64,000 nt of DNA from assembly GCA_947174665.1 (NCBI GenBank), contig CAMWJV010000002.1, positions 1 to 64,000 on the forward strand, read 5' to 3'. Below, in pieces: positions 26,644-36,367 of the stretch. How positions within the stretch are numbered: position 1 is the stretch's first letter; the number at the start of each line of letters is the position of its first letter. This DNA is from an uncultured Lachnospiraceae bacterium (GTDB lineage: Bacteria > Bacillota > Clostridia > Lachnospirales > Lachnospiraceae). The notes below the pieces were generated by a model, which did not search any database, was not told the origin of the DNA, and was given only the letters and a program-made list of their open reading frames with translations. The translations under genes were made by a program, and so were the position numbers.

Positions 26644-27503
26644 AGAATAACAAAAGGTCTCTGAGGAAAAAAATACTGGTTGGGCTGTCTCATGGCGTGC
26701 TGGCGGTTCTCTCCTTCGTTTGGCTGATTCCCATTGTATGGGTAGTGCTGACCAGCTTCCGAGGAACAAAGGGATCTTACAGCTCCACCTTTTTCCCCAC
26801 CAGCTATTCTCTTGATAATTATAAAAAGCTGTTTACGGATTTCTCGGTGTTTAATTTTCCGCAGATGATGCTGAATACATTGATCATTGCGGTGGTTAGC
26901 TGCCTGATCTCCACCTTCTTTGTGGTATCTGTAGCGTATACGCTTTCCAGATTGCGATTCAGGGGGAGAAAGGCGTTAATGAATGCCGCTATGATAATCC
27001 ATTTATTCCCCGGTTTTATGTCCATGATCGCTGTATACTATATTGTAAAGATGCTGGGCTGGACCGACGGGCCGATGCTGAGGGTGGCTATGATAGCGGT
27101 ATACGCAGGCGGAGCGGGAGTGGGGTATCATATTGCGAAGGGATTTTTCGACACAATTCCCATTGCGCTGGATGAAGCGGCTATGATAGATGGAGCCACT
27201 AAATGGCATGTACTGACAAAGATCATCATGCCTTTGAGCAGACCGATCATCGTGTATACGCTTCTGACCTCTTTTGCCGGACCGTTCAAGGATTTTATGC
27301 TGGCAAAGGTGTTGTGCGGGCCCAATAAGGATTATTTTACCGTTGCGGTTGGGATGTACCAGATGCTGGAGAGAGAATACATAGACCAATGGTTCTGCAG
27401 CTTTGCGGCTGCGGCGGTAGTCATATCCATACCTATTGCAACGCTCTTCCTCTGTACGCAGAAGTATTATGCGGAGGGAGTCAGCGGCGCGGTAAAGGGC
27501 TGA
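26640..27503 (+). CDS. Sugar ABC transporter permease (MalG-like)
   Basis: IPIALDEAAMIDGATKWHVLTKIIMPLSRPIIVYTLLTSF. Confidence 0.92.
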   Translation: MKNNKRSLRKKILVGLSHGVLAVLSFVWLIPIVWVVLTSFRGTKGSYSSTFFPTSYSLDNYKKLFTDFSVFNFPQMMLNTLIIAVVSCLISTFFVVSVAYTLSRLRFRGRKALMNAAMIIHLFPGFMSMIAVYYIVKMLGWTDGPMLRVAMIAVYAGGAGVGYHIAKGFFDTIPIALDEAAMIDGATKWHVLTKIIMPLSRPIIVYTLLTSFAGPFKDFMLAKVLCGPNKDYFTVAVGMYQMLEREYIDQWFCSFAAAAVVISIPIATLFLCTQKYYAEGVSGAVKG

Positions 27504-27554
27504 CAGGCAGGGTCATATTTACTGTAAAGATTAAATTGTTTAGTTCGTAAAAGG

Positions 27555-27592
27555 CCGCGTTCACTACTGAATGATAGTGTGCGCGGTTTTTT
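27555..27592 (+). terminator. Intrinsic terminator after ABC operon
   Basis: CCGCGttCACTA...TAGTGtgCGCGG TTTTTT. Confidence 0.8.
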
Positions 27593-27595
27593 AAA

Positions 27596-28113
27596 ATGCA
27601 GACAGACTGCCGTTGTATATAAATGAAGCGGATCTGGTAAAGGAACAGATGGACAAGGGGCTGCTTGATCTGGGTCTGCTTTTAGAACCGATTGAGATGG
27701 GAAAGTATGAGTTTATCCGGTTGGATATGAAAGAAAAATAGGTGGTATTGATGCCGCCTGACGATCCTCTTGCAGAAAAGGAAGCTGTTACAGCGGGCAA
27801 TTTGGCCAAACTGCCATTGATCCTTCCGCGACGCATGCAGGTTCAAAGCGAGCTGGCAAGCTGGTTTGGCAATTATTATAAAAATCTGAATGTGCTGTTT
27901 ACCTGCAATCTGAGTACAAACGGAGAAGTCATGGTAAGCCGGGGATTGACATACTCGCTGGTCATAGAAGGAGCAGTGCCGTTCTGGGATTCCTCAAAGA
28001 TAGCCTGCCGGCCGCTGTACCCGGATTTTACAGCAACAAGCGTTTTGGCGTGGAAGCGTGAGCAGTCGTTTAGTTTGGCAGCGATTCACAGGATACGGTC
28101 ATGGAATGGATAA
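27596..28113 (+). pseudogene. LysR-family regulator remnant (substrate-binding half, in-frame TAG)
   Basis: DRLPLYINEADLVKEQMDKGLLDLGLLLEPIEMGKYEFIRLDMKEK*VVLMPPDDPLAEKEAVTAGNLAKLPLILPRR; no N-terminal HTH upstream. Confidence 0.85.
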
Positions 28114-28232
28114 ACGGCCAGGTGTGATGCACGATTGCAGGAAAAGCCTTGAGAGATGTGCAGGGTAATGTTATACTGGTAATAAAGCTATTTATGGACA
28201 GGTCTGAAATCAGAAATAAGGAGGAGTATTGA

Positions 28233-28850
28233 ATGGAGCTAAAATTTATAACATTAGCTAATAATATTAGAGAAAAAAACGGTTTTCTTTCGCTGGATGA
28301 GATTATAGAGTTGGTTGCTGTAAATAATATCGTTTATGACTGCTTTTCATTGTTAATTAGCAAGAAAGCAAAAATAGGAAAAGACAATATTTTTTATCCT
28401 AATGTAACTATTTGTTGTGACGATAATTCGGAATTAATAGTAGGTGACTCTAATTACTTTTTTAGTTCTACTCATTTTGTTGCAGAAAACGGAGGAAAGA
28501 TTTTAATTGGAAATAGAAATGAATTTAGTGATGGGGGCGTTTGTGTTAAAGCCAATATGACTGATGCTAATATAGTCTTTGGAGATAATGGTAGGTATGA
28601 TGGTAGAATTAACATCTTTGGTAAATGTATGTTTGAAGCAGGATCTCAGATAATTGGAAACATCAATGTATATAATTGTTGTTTGAAAGAAGGTGGAGAT
28701 TATACCGAAAAAAATCCGGATGAAAGAGCTGGATTATTAAAGGGATTTGGAACTGTTAAAAGTGTAATAGTGAATAGGGGAATGGTAATAAATGGCGCGG
28801 GTGATTTTTCTAAAGCTCCGTTAGAACAGCAGTCCAAATATCATAAATGA
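28233..28850 (+). CDS. Hypothetical protein, beta-helix-like repeats
   Basis: 205 aa; acyltransferase-hexapeptide-like rungs (KIGKDNIFYPNVTICCDDNSELIVGDSNYF...); AT-rich. Confidence 0.5.
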   Translation: MELKFITLANNIREKNGFLSLDEIIELVAVNNIVYDCFSLLISKKAKIGKDNIFYPNVTICCDDNSELIVGDSNYFFSSTHFVAENGGKILIGNRNEFSDGGVCVKANMTDANIVFGDNGRYDGRINIFGKCMFEAGSQIIGNINVYNCCLKEGGDYTEKNPDERAGLLKGFGTVKSVIVNRGMVINGAGDFSKAPLEQQSKYHK

Positions 28851-29027
28851 AAACAGTAGGGTGTGCTAAAACGTCTTTAAAATTGTTATAAGGGATAAAT
28901 ATAGATAATTGATAAGATACCATCAAATTGTATAATGTAAAAGGAGAATGAAACATATGCTAAGGGTGCCATTATATGATGCACCGGGAAAATATGCATT
29001 ACTTTTTTTCCGAAGGAGGAAGATATC

Positions 29028-30140
29028 ATGAACTATAAATCATTTCAGGACATATCGCTTTCCGGGCTGGGGATGGGAAATATGCGGCTGCCGGTGCAGG
29101 GGGATAAGGCAGGTGCGCCGATCGACCGCGTTCGGGCGCAGGAAATCATTGACTACGCCATGGAAAACGGCATCAATTATTATGACACCGCCTATGTGTA
29201 TCACGGCGGTGAATCAGAAAAGTTTCTTGGGGAAGCAATGAAGAAATACCCGCGGGAAAGCTATCATCTCGCTACGAAATATTTAGTGTTTGTGAATCCG
29301 GATTATAGGGCTGTCTTTGAAGAGCAGCTTGCACGGCTGCAGACGGACTATATTGATTTTTATCTGCTTCACGGAATTAATGATGAGCACTGTCAGAGTT
29401 ACCTGAATAATGGGTGCATTGAATATCTTCTGGAGCAGAAAAAGGCAGGACGCATCCGCTATCTTGGGTTTTCTGCCCATGCCAGTGTGGACACGCTGAC
29501 GAGGGCGGCTGATCATCATCAGTGGGATTTTGCACAGATTCAGCTTAATTATTATGACTGGAAGTATGGGAACGCAGCAAAAGAATACAAGGTGCTGGAG
29601 GAAAGAAATATTCCCATCATGGTTATGGAGCCGGTTCGAGGCGGAAGACTCGCGAATCTTTCCAGTGAAGCGGTACAAATGCTAAAGGAGGCACATCCTG
29701 ACTGGAGTATGGCGTCATGGGCGCTGCGGTGGGTAAAACGTCTGCCGCAGGTGCAGGTGATTTTAAGCGGGATGTCCAATATGGAGCAGATTCGCGACAA
29801 TGTCAAAACTTTTCAGGAACCGGAGGGACTTACCGACGCGGACGCAGAATTGCTGATGAAGGCATGCGAGGCATTCAAAAATCAGATTTGCGTTCCATGC
29901 ACAGCCTGCCGCTATTGCTGTGACGACTGTCCGAAGAAGATTAATATCCCGGCCTGCCTTGAAATATATAACGGATATAAGACAGACGGTCCGTGGGTGT
30001 TAGGCCGTCTTAATAGTATTGACAGCGAGGGAAAACCGTCTGACTGTATCGGGTGCGGTGCCTGCGCCGGGCATTGTCCTCAAAGCATACGGATTCCGGA
30101 GATTATGTCAGAACTTGCGGGGCTGTCAGAAAAGAAATAA
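29028..30140 (+). CDS. Aldo/keto reductase with C-terminal 4Fe-4S domain
   Basis: GLGMGNMRLPV, YYDTAYVYHGGESEKFLGEA, CVPCTACRYCCDDCPKKINIP, CIGCGACAGHCPQSI. Confidence 0.9.
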   Translation: MNYKSFQDISLSGLGMGNMRLPVQGDKAGAPIDRVRAQEIIDYAMENGINYYDTAYVYHGGESEKFLGEAMKKYPRESYHLATKYLVFVNPDYRAVFEEQLARLQTDYIDFYLLHGINDEHCQSYLNNGCIEYLLEQKKAGRIRYLGFSAHASVDTLTRAADHHQWDFAQIQLNYYDWKYGNAAKEYKVLEERNIPIMVMEPVRGGRLANLSSEAVQMLKEAHPDWSMASWALRWVKRLPQVQVILSGMSNMEQIRDNVKTFQEPEGLTDADAELLMKACEAFKNQICVPCTACRYCCDDCPKKINIPACLEIYNGYKTDGPWVLGRLNSIDSEGKPSDCIGCGACAGHCPQSIRIPEIMSELAGLSEKK

Positions 30141-30252
30141 TTGATTTAATGAGGTATTTTGAAGGAGCAATTTTGGATGAAGATGCAAACGGTTTTGCTT
30201 TAGCGGAAAGAGTTCCGCATCAAAAACGCTGTGTAACGAGAGGAAGGGCACG

Positions 30253-31596
30253 ATGGGAGAAAATGAAATATTTTCCGATCAGACATTAAAAAAAATGATC
30301 GTGCCCCTGTTTTTGGAGCAGCTTTTGGTAATGTTTGTGGGGCTTGCGGATACACTGGTCGTCAGCTATGCCGGGGAATCGGCGGTATCAGGGGTATCCC
30401 TGGTTAATCAGTTTAATACCATATTTATCTACCTGTTTACAGCGCTTGCTTCCGGCGGCGCTGTTGTGATCAGCCAATATATCGGCAGGCAGGAAACAGA
30501 ACACGCAGGAGAGTCCGCAAGCCAGCTTTTGATGTTTTCCACTTTGCTCTCCGTACTGCTTGGGGTGGTGGTTCTGCTGGGGAATGAAGTAATGCTGCGC
30601 TTGCTGTTCGGAAAAGTGGAGCAGCCGGTCATGGAGGCTTGTATTACATATCTGAGGATTTCGGCCTATTCCTATCCGGCACTTGCCGTTTACAATGCGG
30701 GGGCAGCTGTTTACCGCAGCCTTGGCAAAACAAATGTGACTATGTATATATCGGTAGCATCCAATGCGCTCAATGTTATCGGCAATGTGACAGGCGTTTT
30801 TCTTTTGCGCGCCGGGGTAGCCGGAGTGGCATGGCCGTCCTTTATTGCCCGTGTTTTTTCCGCAGCGGTTATCACAGGATTATGCTTTAGGAAAAGAAAT
30901 GGTGTGGTGTACCGGGGGAAATGGATATTTGCCTGGAACGGCAGATTGATGAAAAGTATTCTGAATGTGGCTGTACCAAACGGTATAGAAAATGGTATTT
31001 TCCAGCTTGTTAAAGTGGCGCTGAGCAGTATCGTTGCACTGTTTGGGACATACCAGATTGCCGCAAATGGTGTGGCACAGAGCATCTGGTCGCTGGCAGC
31101 GTTAGCCGGTGTCGCTATGGGGCCGATATTTATTACCGTTATCGGGCAGTGTATGGGGAATGGAAATACAGAAGCCGCAGAATATTATTTCAGAAAACTC
31201 ACAAAACTGACGCTTCTGATCTCGGCAGCATGGAATTTATTAATCTTTATCCTGACACCGGTGTTTCTGCATTTTTACTCGTTGTCATCGGAAACAAAAC
31301 AACTGGTGATCTGGCTGGTGCTGATCCACAATGTATTTAATGCCGCAGCATTTCCTTTTTCCGGAGCACTCAGCAACGGTCTGCGCGCGGCAGGAGATGT
31401 GAAATTTACCATGTATGTGTCGGTAATTTCTACGGTTGCGGTGCGTCTGCTCCTGTCGTATCTGCTGGGAGTTACCCTGCAGATGGGGGTGATTGGGATT
31501 GCCTTTGCCATGGTATGTGACTGGGTAGTCCGGGCAGTCTTATTTTTCCGGAGAGAAAGAACCGGAAAGTGGAAAGCCTTTCAGGTAATCAAATAA
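30253..31596 (+). CDS. MATE family efflux transporter
   Basis: Multi-pass membrane protein; PLFLEQLLVMFVGLADTLVVSYAGESAVSGVSLVNQFN. Confidence 0.9.
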   Translation: MGENEIFSDQTLKKMIVPLFLEQLLVMFVGLADTLVVSYAGESAVSGVSLVNQFNTIFIYLFTALASGGAVVISQYIGRQETEHAGESASQLLMFSTLLSVLLGVVVLLGNEVMLRLLFGKVEQPVMEACITYLRISAYSYPALAVYNAGAAVYRSLGKTNVTMYISVASNALNVIGNVTGVFLLRAGVAGVAWPSFIARVFSAAVITGLCFRKRNGVVYRGKWIFAWNGRLMKSILNVAVPNGIENGIFQLVKVALSSIVALFGTYQIAANGVAQSIWSLAALAGVAMGPIFITVIGQCMGNGNTEAAEYYFRKLTKLTLLISAAWNLLIFILTPVFLHFYSLSSETKQLVIWLVLIHNVFNAAAFPFSGALSNGLRAAGDVKFTMYVSVISTVAVRLLLSYLLGVTLQMGVIGIAFAMVCDWVVRAVLFFRRERTGKWKAFQVIK

Positions 31597-31614
31597 AAAA
31601 GGGAGGAAAAAATC

Positions 31615-32730
31615 ATGCAATACCGTAAGCTGCCAAAGGGGACAGAGAGAATCAGTGTTTTAGGGATTGGCACCAGTTCCATTCAGGCGTCAAGTGAAAG
31701 AGAAATCGAAGAGATCATGGACGCTGCAATTGCGAGCGGCATTAACTTTTTTGATATGGCGTCATCGGAAGCAAAGCCCTTTGCTGCATATGGACGTGGA
31801 ATAAAGGGAAGACGGGATAAAGTATATTTCCAGATTCATTTTGGAGCAAACTATGAAACGGGAACTTATGGGTGGACAACAAATCTGGATACTGTCAAGC
31901 GTTCCGTTGACTGGCAGATGAAAGCGCTGCAGACTGATTATATAGATTTCGGGTTCATCCACTGTATTGATGAACCGGCGGACTTACAGAGCATAGAGAA
32001 AGCAGGGATCATCCGTTATATAGAAGAATTGAAAGAAAAAGGCGTAGTGCGTCATATCGGTCTTTCTTCCCATACACCGAACCTTGTAAATAAAGTGCTG
32101 GATATGGGGATTTTGGATATGCTGATGTTCAGCATCAATCCCGCTTATGATTATGCCGGCGGTGAACTGGATTATGCGACGGACAGTTATGCGGCAGGCA
32201 GTGTGGCTGAGCGTATGGACCTGTATCGCCGCTGTGAGACAGATGGCGTGGGCATCTCAGTTATGAAGGCTTTCAGCGGGGGACAGCTGCTTAGTGCGAA
32301 GACCTCTTCCTTTGGCAGAGCACTGACGGAATACCAGTGTATCCAATATGCGCTGGATAAGCCGGGAGTCCTAACGGTGCTCCCTGGTGTCCGCAGTATG
32401 GCAGACCTGAAGCGGATTCTTGGTTTCTGCAATGCTGCGCCGGAGGAAAAAGACTATTCTATCCTCGGTTCCTTTGCGCCTCAGGATGCTGCGGGAAAGT
32501 GTGTCTATTGCAATCACTGTCAGCCCTGCCCGGCAGGACTGGATGTGGGGCTGATCAATAAGTATTATGATCTCGCCAGATCAGGAGATACATTGGCAGA
32601 AAATCATTATAAAAACCTTGCCGTCAAAGCTGATGCCTGTGTCCGGTGCGGGCATTGTAACAGCCGATGTCCGTTCCATGTGGACCAAATGGCGAGGATG
32701 CAGGAGATTGCTGCTTATTTTAACTGTTGA
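31615..32730 (+). CDS. Aldo/keto reductase with C-terminal 4Fe-4S domain
   Basis: VLGIGTSSIQASS, INFFDMASSEAKPFAAYGRGI, CVYCNHCQPCPAGLDVG, CVRCGHCNSRCPFHVDQ. Confidence 0.9.
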   Translation: MQYRKLPKGTERISVLGIGTSSIQASSEREIEEIMDAAIASGINFFDMASSEAKPFAAYGRGIKGRRDKVYFQIHFGANYETGTYGWTTNLDTVKRSVDWQMKALQTDYIDFGFIHCIDEPADLQSIEKAGIIRYIEELKEKGVVRHIGLSSHTPNLVNKVLDMGILDMLMFSINPAYDYAGGELDYATDSYAAGSVAERMDLYRRCETDGVGISVMKAFSGGQLLSAKTSSFGRALTEYQCIQYALDKPGVLTVLPGVRSMADLKRILGFCNAAPEEKDYSILGSFAPQDAAGKCVYCNHCQPCPAGLDVGLINKYYDLARSGDTLAENHYKNLAVKADACVRCGHCNSRCPFHVDQMARMQEIAAYFNC

Positions 32731-32755
32731 GAAAACAGCCTGCCATGGCTATAAA

Positions 32756-32953
32756 TCTTGAATGTTAATATGGGTTGCTTGCAGCAACGGGCAGTTCTTC
32801 ATACGATAGTGGTAATAACTGAAAGAAAGGAGGTTGTCTCTAATGTTAAACGAAAACATTAAAGCAATCAGAAAATCAAAAGGACTTTCGCAGGAAGAAC
32901 TTGCCATCAAGCTGAATGTGGTACGACAAACAATTTCTAAATATATATATTAA
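32756..32953 (+). pseudogene. Truncated xre regulator gene plus upstream region
   Basis: CDS 32843-32953 MLNENIKAIRKSKGLSQEELAIKLNVVRQTISKYIY*; parallels 39655-39850, then diverges right after tttctaaat. Confidence 0.85.
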
Positions 32954-33018
32954 ATCAAAATGAAAGGTGGTATACTAAAGACAGTAGAAAGAAAAACACT
33001 CAGAAAGGGAGGTCACTT

Positions 33019-33177
33019 ATGGAAGCGGCACGTAGCATAAATAATCAAGGTATGGTCAATACGCTGGATGATGTCATGCAGGTTCTTTTCTCCAAATTGG
33101 ATGATGCCATTGATGATGTGGAAAATGGCAGAGTAATATCCGAAGAAGAACTCTGGAAAGAGCTTGATGCTATATAG
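33019..33177 (+). CDS. Putative antitoxin of ParE/RelE system
   Basis: 52 aa MEAARSINNQGMVNTLDDVMQVLFSKLDDAIDDVENGRVISEEELWKELDAI; AGGGAGG RBS; directly upstream of toxin. Confidence 0.65.
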   Translation: MEAARSINNQGMVNTLDDVMQVLFSKLDDAIDDVENGRVISEEELWKELDAI

Positions 33178-33189
33178 TACGGGTGGTTT

Positions 33190-33531
33190 ATGCGACAGAA
33201 AAAGTATAAAATAAAGTACACATATAGCAGCCGGGATGATATACGCGGGATGAAAAACTATATCCTCGATCAATTCAAGTATAGAGAATTAGGCGAGAAT
33301 TTCACACAAAAAATGAAAAAGGCAACTAATGGGCTTAAGACTTTACCCGGTGGTCATAATACAATTGGTTTCAGCTACAGAGGATATGATATTCATCTAA
33401 AGCCATATCTTACATATTTATTCTTTTGCATAGTCAATGAAGAGGATTCAGCAGTCACTATTCTTCGTGTCCTACAGGATAAGATGAACTGGCAGTTTAT
33501 AATGAAGCAGTGGCTTGCACAAAACAAATAA
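33190..33531 (+). CDS. RelE/ParE family toxin
   Basis: KIKYTYSSRDDIRGMKNYILDQF... RGYDIHLKPYLTYLFFCIVNEEDSAVTILRVLQDKMNW. Confidence 0.8.
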   Translation: MRQKKYKIKYTYSSRDDIRGMKNYILDQFKYRELGENFTQKMKKATNGLKTLPGGHNTIGFSYRGYDIHLKPYLTYLFFCIVNEEDSAVTILRVLQDKMNWQFIMKQWLAQNK

Positions 33532-33585
33532 ACATATAAAATTCAAAGGACAATTCGGAAGCAGGATTGTCCTTTTATTGTTAAA

Positions 33586-33744
33586 TCACAACTTTCCATG
33601 TCTCTGCTCATGTTGCAGTATCGCTTGACGGATCAGGTATAGCACTTCCCCGTTAATTGAACGTCCATCAAATTCTGCAAGACTCTTTAATTTCTCGTGT
33701 GTATCGGAATCAATCCGTAATCCTAAATGCTTATCTTTATCCAT
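33586..33744 (-). CDS. Arc-like ribbon-helix-helix DNA-binding protein
   Basis: MDKDKHLGLRIDSDTHEKLKSLAEFDGRSINGEVLYLIRQAI. Confidence 0.7.
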   Translation of the reverse strand: MDKDKHLGLRIDSDTHEKLKSLAEFDGRSINGEVLYLIRQAILQHEQRHGKL

Positions 33745-33922
33745 ATAAATTCCTTTCTTATAAACTTGATTTAAGTATATTTTAAGTTCATCCTGCATTA
33801 TAATGCGCAGAATGAACTTATTTTGAGTACATATTATTTGTTTATGGAGGAGCAGAAAAAAGTTCGTTTCCTTGTCCGCTTTTTATAATGGAAGAACAAG
33901 ATTATTAAGGAGGCAGACAAAT

Positions 33923-34519
33923 ATGGAGCGTTATGGGTACATACGAGTTTCGGCAAAAGACCAGAATCCGGAAAGGCAGCTTCTTGCCATGCAGGAGCAG
34001 GAGATTACAAAAGAAAAAATATACTTGGATAAAATGTCAGGACAGGACTTCTCAAGACCGCAATATGTGAAATTGTTAAAGAAATTGAAAAAGGGCGATG
34101 TAATCATCATCAAAAGTATTGATCGCTTGGGGAGAAACTATGGAGAAATTCTGGAACAGTGGCGAAAAATTACAAAGGAAATCGGAGCAGACATTCAGGT
34201 GATTGACATGCCGCTTCTCAACACAAATTCCTTACATGAGGATCTGACCGGAGTATTTATTTCAGACTTAGTGCTGCAGATTCTTGCATATGTGGCAGAG
34301 ACGGAGAGAGCCTTTATCAAGCAGCGATAGGCGGAGGGAATTGCGGCGGCCAAACTGAAAGGCGTAAAGTTTGGGTGTAAGAGAACAGAATTGCCTGATG
34401 AGTTTGAAGAATATTATCAGTTGTGGCGTAAAGGAGAAATATCGCTGCGCAAAGCAGCAGAGACCTTGCAAATGAATCACACCACTTTTTATCGCAGATG
34501 TATGGAACGGCAAAAATAA
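33923..34519 (+). pseudogene. Serine recombinase (resolvase) with in-frame TAG at 34328-34330
   Basis: MERYGYIRVSAKDQNPERQLLAMQEQ... IIKSIDRLGRNYGEI... AETERAFIKQR*AEGIAAAKLKGVKFGCKRTELPDEFEEYY...TTFYRRCMERQK; same frame across the stop. Confidence 0.85.
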
Positions 34520-34717
34520 TTGAGGAAATTGTTTAAAAAAGTAGACAACGTGAAACAAACACATATCATCATTTCTATAACGTATTCATCATAAAAATCC
34601 CACCAGAAAATATTATAAATCATGTGTTTCAAAAAGTCTACTTTGTGAAACATTCTCAAAAAGCAACTTCCCGTATTGCTCCAAACGCCATCTTTAAAAA
34701 GAGAGGATTATGGATAC

Positions 34718-36361
34718 ATGGCGAAAAAAATACCCTTGCGAAAAGTCTTTTTTCTTTGTGTTACCGCTTTCATAGTTTCTTTTTTTTATGCGGCGGGATA
34801 TGAACTGGATCGCATTGGGAATATGAGCTTCAACAAGCACTTTATTATAAAGTGGCTGCTTATTTTTTTCCTTCAAACTTTCATAATATGGCTGGTCTGG
34901 AGTATTTTGGAAAAGCGGGAACAGCGCATTAAGGCCGGGAGACAGAATGTATCCAAAACCTGGTTCATATGGGAGCGATATGGCTATCTTATCAGTGTGC
35001 TGTTTTTGATCTTATGCTGGCTGCCAGAGTACCTCTCCCTGTTTCCGGGAGCCTTTTCATATGATGCTTATGACGAATGGCAGCAAGTTGTCTCTGGATA
35101 TATCACCGCCCACCATCCGGTCATACATGTGCTGGTGCTGGGGTATCTGGTGGAATGGGGGCATAGTTTAACCGGCAGCTATAATGCGGGAATTGCCTGT
35201 TATTCCATACTCCAGATGCTTCTGCTGGCAAATACGTTTGCATTTACCGTCAGATTTCTGCATAGACGCAAATTGCCAATAATGGCGCAGTTGGTCATCT
35301 TACTGTTTTATGGCATATCGCCTGTGGTCCAAATGTTTTCCACCTGTGCGACGAAAGACACCTTATTTGCGGCGTCACAGCTGCTGTTCATGCTGTGTCT
35401 GCTGCATTTCTGCCTGGAGCGGGAACAGTTCTTTTCTGACCAAGCGACCCGCATAAGCTTTATCCTCAGTGCATTGGGAACCATGATTCTCCGCAATAAC
35501 GGCCTCTATATTGTTTTGATCGTGTTAGTCATATTTCTCATCCTCAGCAGAGAAAGGCTCAGACAGGCGATTTGGATAGCTGCCGCAATCGCTGCCTGTT
35601 ACATACTCTACATAGGGCCCTTCTACCGGGTGTTGAACGTGACTTCGGGGGGCGTGGAGGAAATGATGTCAGTCCCTATTCAGCAGCTTGCCAGGGTACA
35701 TAAGTATGATTATGATGATCTGACAGTGGAAGACAAGCGGCTTCTTTACCAGATTCTTCCCAAGGAAGCTCTGGATAACTACCGTTCCACTGTATCTGAT
35801 TTTGTAAAAAAGGATTTTCAAAGAGATGCTTTTAGTCAAAATAAATATGCCTTTTTTAAACTTTGGCTTAAACTGGGAATAAAACACCCTTTTGTATATG
35901 TAAACTCCTTCTTGATCAACACTGTTGATTTCTGGTATCCTTTTGCCATTATAGACGGATATCAGAATGGGTATGCCAATTATTTTGACTACCGGGTGGC
36001 GGAGCCGGGAACCTATGTGGAAATTTTGCCCCGGGTACATATGTTTTATGAATCTCTCTCTTTTGATAAAGAAACACAGGAAAAGCCTTTTATATTCCTT
36101 CTGCTAAGCCCCGGATGGTACTGGGTGGTATTTTTCGTCCTGTTTGCCTATTTTTGGTATCGAAAACAATGGTGGAAGCTGATTGTGTTAAGTGTTCCAC
36201 TGTTAAATACGCTGACTGTGCTACTGGGCCCCATGGCTTTGGCTCGATATGTGCTGATCCTGTTTTATGGTGCGCCGTTATATATTACTATGGCCCTCTT
36301 TGCCTTTTTATGTCCAGATAAACAGGATGGTAGAGAGATCGCAAGCATAAAGGAGAATTGA
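34718..36361 (+). CDS. Large multi-pass membrane protein (DUF6020-like)
   Basis: LFPGAFSYDAYDEWQQVVSGYITAHHPVIHVLVLG; paralogous to next gene. Confidence 0.65.
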   Translation: MAKKIPLRKVFFLCVTAFIVSFFYAAGYELDRIGNMSFNKHFIIKWLLIFFLQTFIIWLVWSILEKREQRIKAGRQNVSKTWFIWERYGYLISVLFLILCWLPEYLSLFPGAFSYDAYDEWQQVVSGYITAHHPVIHVLVLGYLVEWGHSLTGSYNAGIACYSILQMLLLANTFAFTVRFLHRRKLPIMAQLVILLFYGISPVVQMFSTCATKDTLFAASQLLFMLCLLHFCLEREQFFSDQATRISFILSALGTMILRNNGLYIVLIVLVIFLILSRERLRQAIWIAAAIAACYILYIGPFYRVLNVTSGGVEEMMSVPIQQLARVHKYDYDDLTVEDKRLLYQILPKEALDNYRSTVSDFVKKDFQRDAFSQNKYAFFKLWLKLGIKHPFVYVNSFLINTVDFWYPFAIIDGYQNGYANYFDYRVAEPGTYVEILPRVHMFYESLSFDKETQEKPFIFLLLSPGWYWVVFFVLFAYFWYRKQWWKLIVLSVPLLNTLTVLLGPMALARYVLILFYGAPLYITMALFAFLCPDKQDGREIASIKEN

Positions 36362-36367
36362 AAGATA

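Noticed and set aside
27739-34330. TAG codons inside LysR and resolvase as evidence for amber recoding
   Set aside because: Both genes show other signs of decay or are mobile, and neighbouring intact genes do not read through TAG. Point-mutation pseudogenes are simpler.
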